From contig CAVUVQ010000009.1 of assembly GCA_963744875.1 (NCBI GenBank), positions 62,001 to 126,000 on the forward strand: 64,000 bases of DNA, given 5' to 3'. This DNA comes from JACDAE01 sp963744875. GTDB taxonomy: Bacteria > Chloroflexota > Ktedonobacteria > Ktedonobacterales > Ktedonobacteraceae. Below, one piece after another: positions 62,905 to 64,000 of this stretch. The notes under the pieces were generated by a model, which searched no databases, was not told the DNA's origin, and saw only the letters and a list, made by a program, of their open reading frames with translations. The position numbers were made by a program, and so were the translations under genes. How positions within the stretch are numbered: position 1 is the stretch's first letter; the number at the start of each line of letters is the position of its first letter.

Positions 62905-64000
62905 TGTTAGCAACAGTACAAAGTTGCGCTGTCATCGGCTTAGAAGGTGCATTGGTAAAAGTGGAAGTGGATATAGCGGGCGGCCTGATGTCGTTTATGA
63001 TCGTTGGACTGCCCGACACGGCGGTTAATGAGGCAAAAGAACGCGTCAAGGCGGCAATCAAGAACAGCGGTTGCCTTTTCCCTTTTAAACGTATTACCGT
63101 CAACCTTGCCCCCGCCGATCTGCGCAAAGAAGGACCGGCCTATGATCTGCCAATTGCCATCGGCATCTTACTGGCGTTCGACCAGATTCCACATGATGAA
63201 AAGATCGATCAATGCCTCTTCATAGGTGAACTTTCACTCGATGGTAGCATACGCCACACAAATGGCGTTCTTCCTATGGTCGCGCTGGCACGTGAGAAAC
63301 AGGTCAAAGAGGTCTTCGTACCGGCAATCGATGCTGCGGAAGCCACACTGGTTGAAGGCATAACTGTCTATCCCGTGGAGACGCTGGCACAACTCATTGC
63401 ACACCTCAGTAATGAGCGCTTGATCGAACCCTATCAACGCGATCCCAATCTTCTCGATAATGCACAAGAAGTCTTCTATGGTCAGGACATGGCTGCCGTA
63501 CGGGGGCAAGAACACGTCAAGCGTGCATTAGAAGTTGCGGCAAGTGGTGGACATAATATTTTAATGAGTGGACCGCCGGGATCTGGCAAAACATTGCTTG
63601 CGCGTGCGACGCCATCGATTTTGCCCAGAATGTCTATCAATGAGGCGCTTGATGTTACAAAGATCTATAGTGTCAGCGGCATGTTACCAACGGGAGTGCC
63701 ATTAATTATCCAACGTCCATTCCGTTCACCACACCACACGACAAGCCACGCTGGATTAGTCGGTGGTGGACGCATTCCGCGTCCAGGCGAGATTAGCCTG
63801 TCACATCGTGGCGTGCTCTTTCTCGACGAATTGCCTGAATTTGGATTGAGCGTCCTCGAAGTGCTGCGCCAACCGTTGGAAGACAAGGTCGTGACTATCT
63901 CACGCGCTCACGGAACGATTACGTATCCCGCTAACTTTATGCTGGTCGCGGCAATGAATCCTTGTCCATGTGGCTTCTTCAACGATCCTGTACGCGAGTG
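62905..64000 (+). CDS. comM: YifB/ComM Mg-chelatase-like AAA+ ATPase, cut by the window edge
   Basis: The first 365 codons of a YifB/ComM protein (usual size ~510 aa) run to the end of the window without a stop. The N-terminal LonC-like domain has MLATVQSCAVIGLEGALVKVE and VGLPDTAVNEAKERVKAAI, followed by ITVNLAPADLRKEGPAYDLPIA. The AAA+ domain has MSGPPGSGKTLLARATPSILP (Walker A), GEISLSHRGVLFLDELPEF (Walker B) and MNPCPCGFFNDP. ComM is a hexameric helicase that helps branch migration during natural transformation; in species without competence the role is less clear. GGGGGAG lies just before ATG 62905. Confidence 0.95.

Noticed and set aside
1..64000. tRNA or rRNA genes
   Set aside because: I looked for GTTCGA-type T-loops and acceptor pairing in the intergenic regions and found none outside coding genes; a covariance-model scan would be decisive.

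Overview
The window reads as chromosomal DNA of a soil-type, spore-forming or filamentous Chloroflexota, most likely class Ktedonobacteria. This is inferred from gene content, with no marker-gene search. The clues are an F420-dependent luciferase-like oxidoreductase, a giant LuxR/NB-ARC/TPR regulator, a TIR/pentapeptide protein, several Tat- or Sec-exported glycoside hydrolases, abundant FHA/STK/PP2C-type signalling, and moderate GC. Gene density is high on both strands. I recognise no rRNA, tRNA or CRISPR array.

Layout. 0-3 kb is a graveyard: a frameshifted ferredoxin-reductase end, the 3' remnant of a 3-methyladenine DNA glycosylase, a decayed IS1182-like element with about 50-bp terminal inverted repeats, and a possible WD40 remnant. 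3-11 kb holds an ABC-F ATPase, an APH-like phosphotransferase, a PP2C phosphatase, a sigma-70 factor and a TIR/pentapeptide protein. 11.5-17.5 kb holds glycogen synthesis (glgA, glgC), a stand-alone F1 beta subunit and an FTR1 iron permease with a DtxR/IdeR-like palindromic upstream site. 17.4-25 kb holds a VOC protein, the LuxR regulator, an exported ferritin-like protein and two GH43/ricin-lectin enzymes.

25-32.4 kb is the most unusual locus. A protein-kinase fold that has lost every catalytic residue is joined through one membrane helix to a Rieske [2Fe-2S] domain. It is divergent from a protein of about 1380 aa that combines an FAD/NAD oxidoreductase, two FHA domains, ferredoxin clusters, two cyclic-nucleotide-binding domains and a dicluster ferredoxin end. 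A UBP-type zinc finger gene and a previously hidden 62-aa ORF flank the kinase-like gene. I infer a redox/second-messenger signalling module.

32.5-48.6 kb holds a lysozyme-like exported protein, two sugar-metabolism genes, transketolase and phosphoketolase (a pentose-phosphate/phosphoketolase route complementing glycogen and GH genes), an ECF sigma with a soluble ZAS-TPR anti-sigma candidate, a lipid kinase, a GH2 enzyme and an F420 oxidoreductase. 48.9-64 kb holds a DRE-TIM enzyme, a nucleotidyltransferase pair (toxin-antitoxin candidate), a B12-binding protein, the rpsP-khpA-rimM operon, a GH12 endoglucanase, an MFS exporter, an immunity-like protein, an HDAC-like amidohydrolase, a long RecQ, a repeat-tailed membrane protein and a ComM/YifB ATPase cut by the window edge.

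Two patterns run across the whole window. First, at least seven long palindromes built on GTAGGGGC...GCGCCC sit just after stop codons. Second, about 17 single-base indels break otherwise full-length genes. About 14 are one-base insertions and 3 are deletions, two of the deletions in homopolymers. The bias fits residual long-read sequencing error better than real decay, but only reads or peptides can decide. Genes broken this way are given as one feature spanning the whole gene, and the break position is stated.
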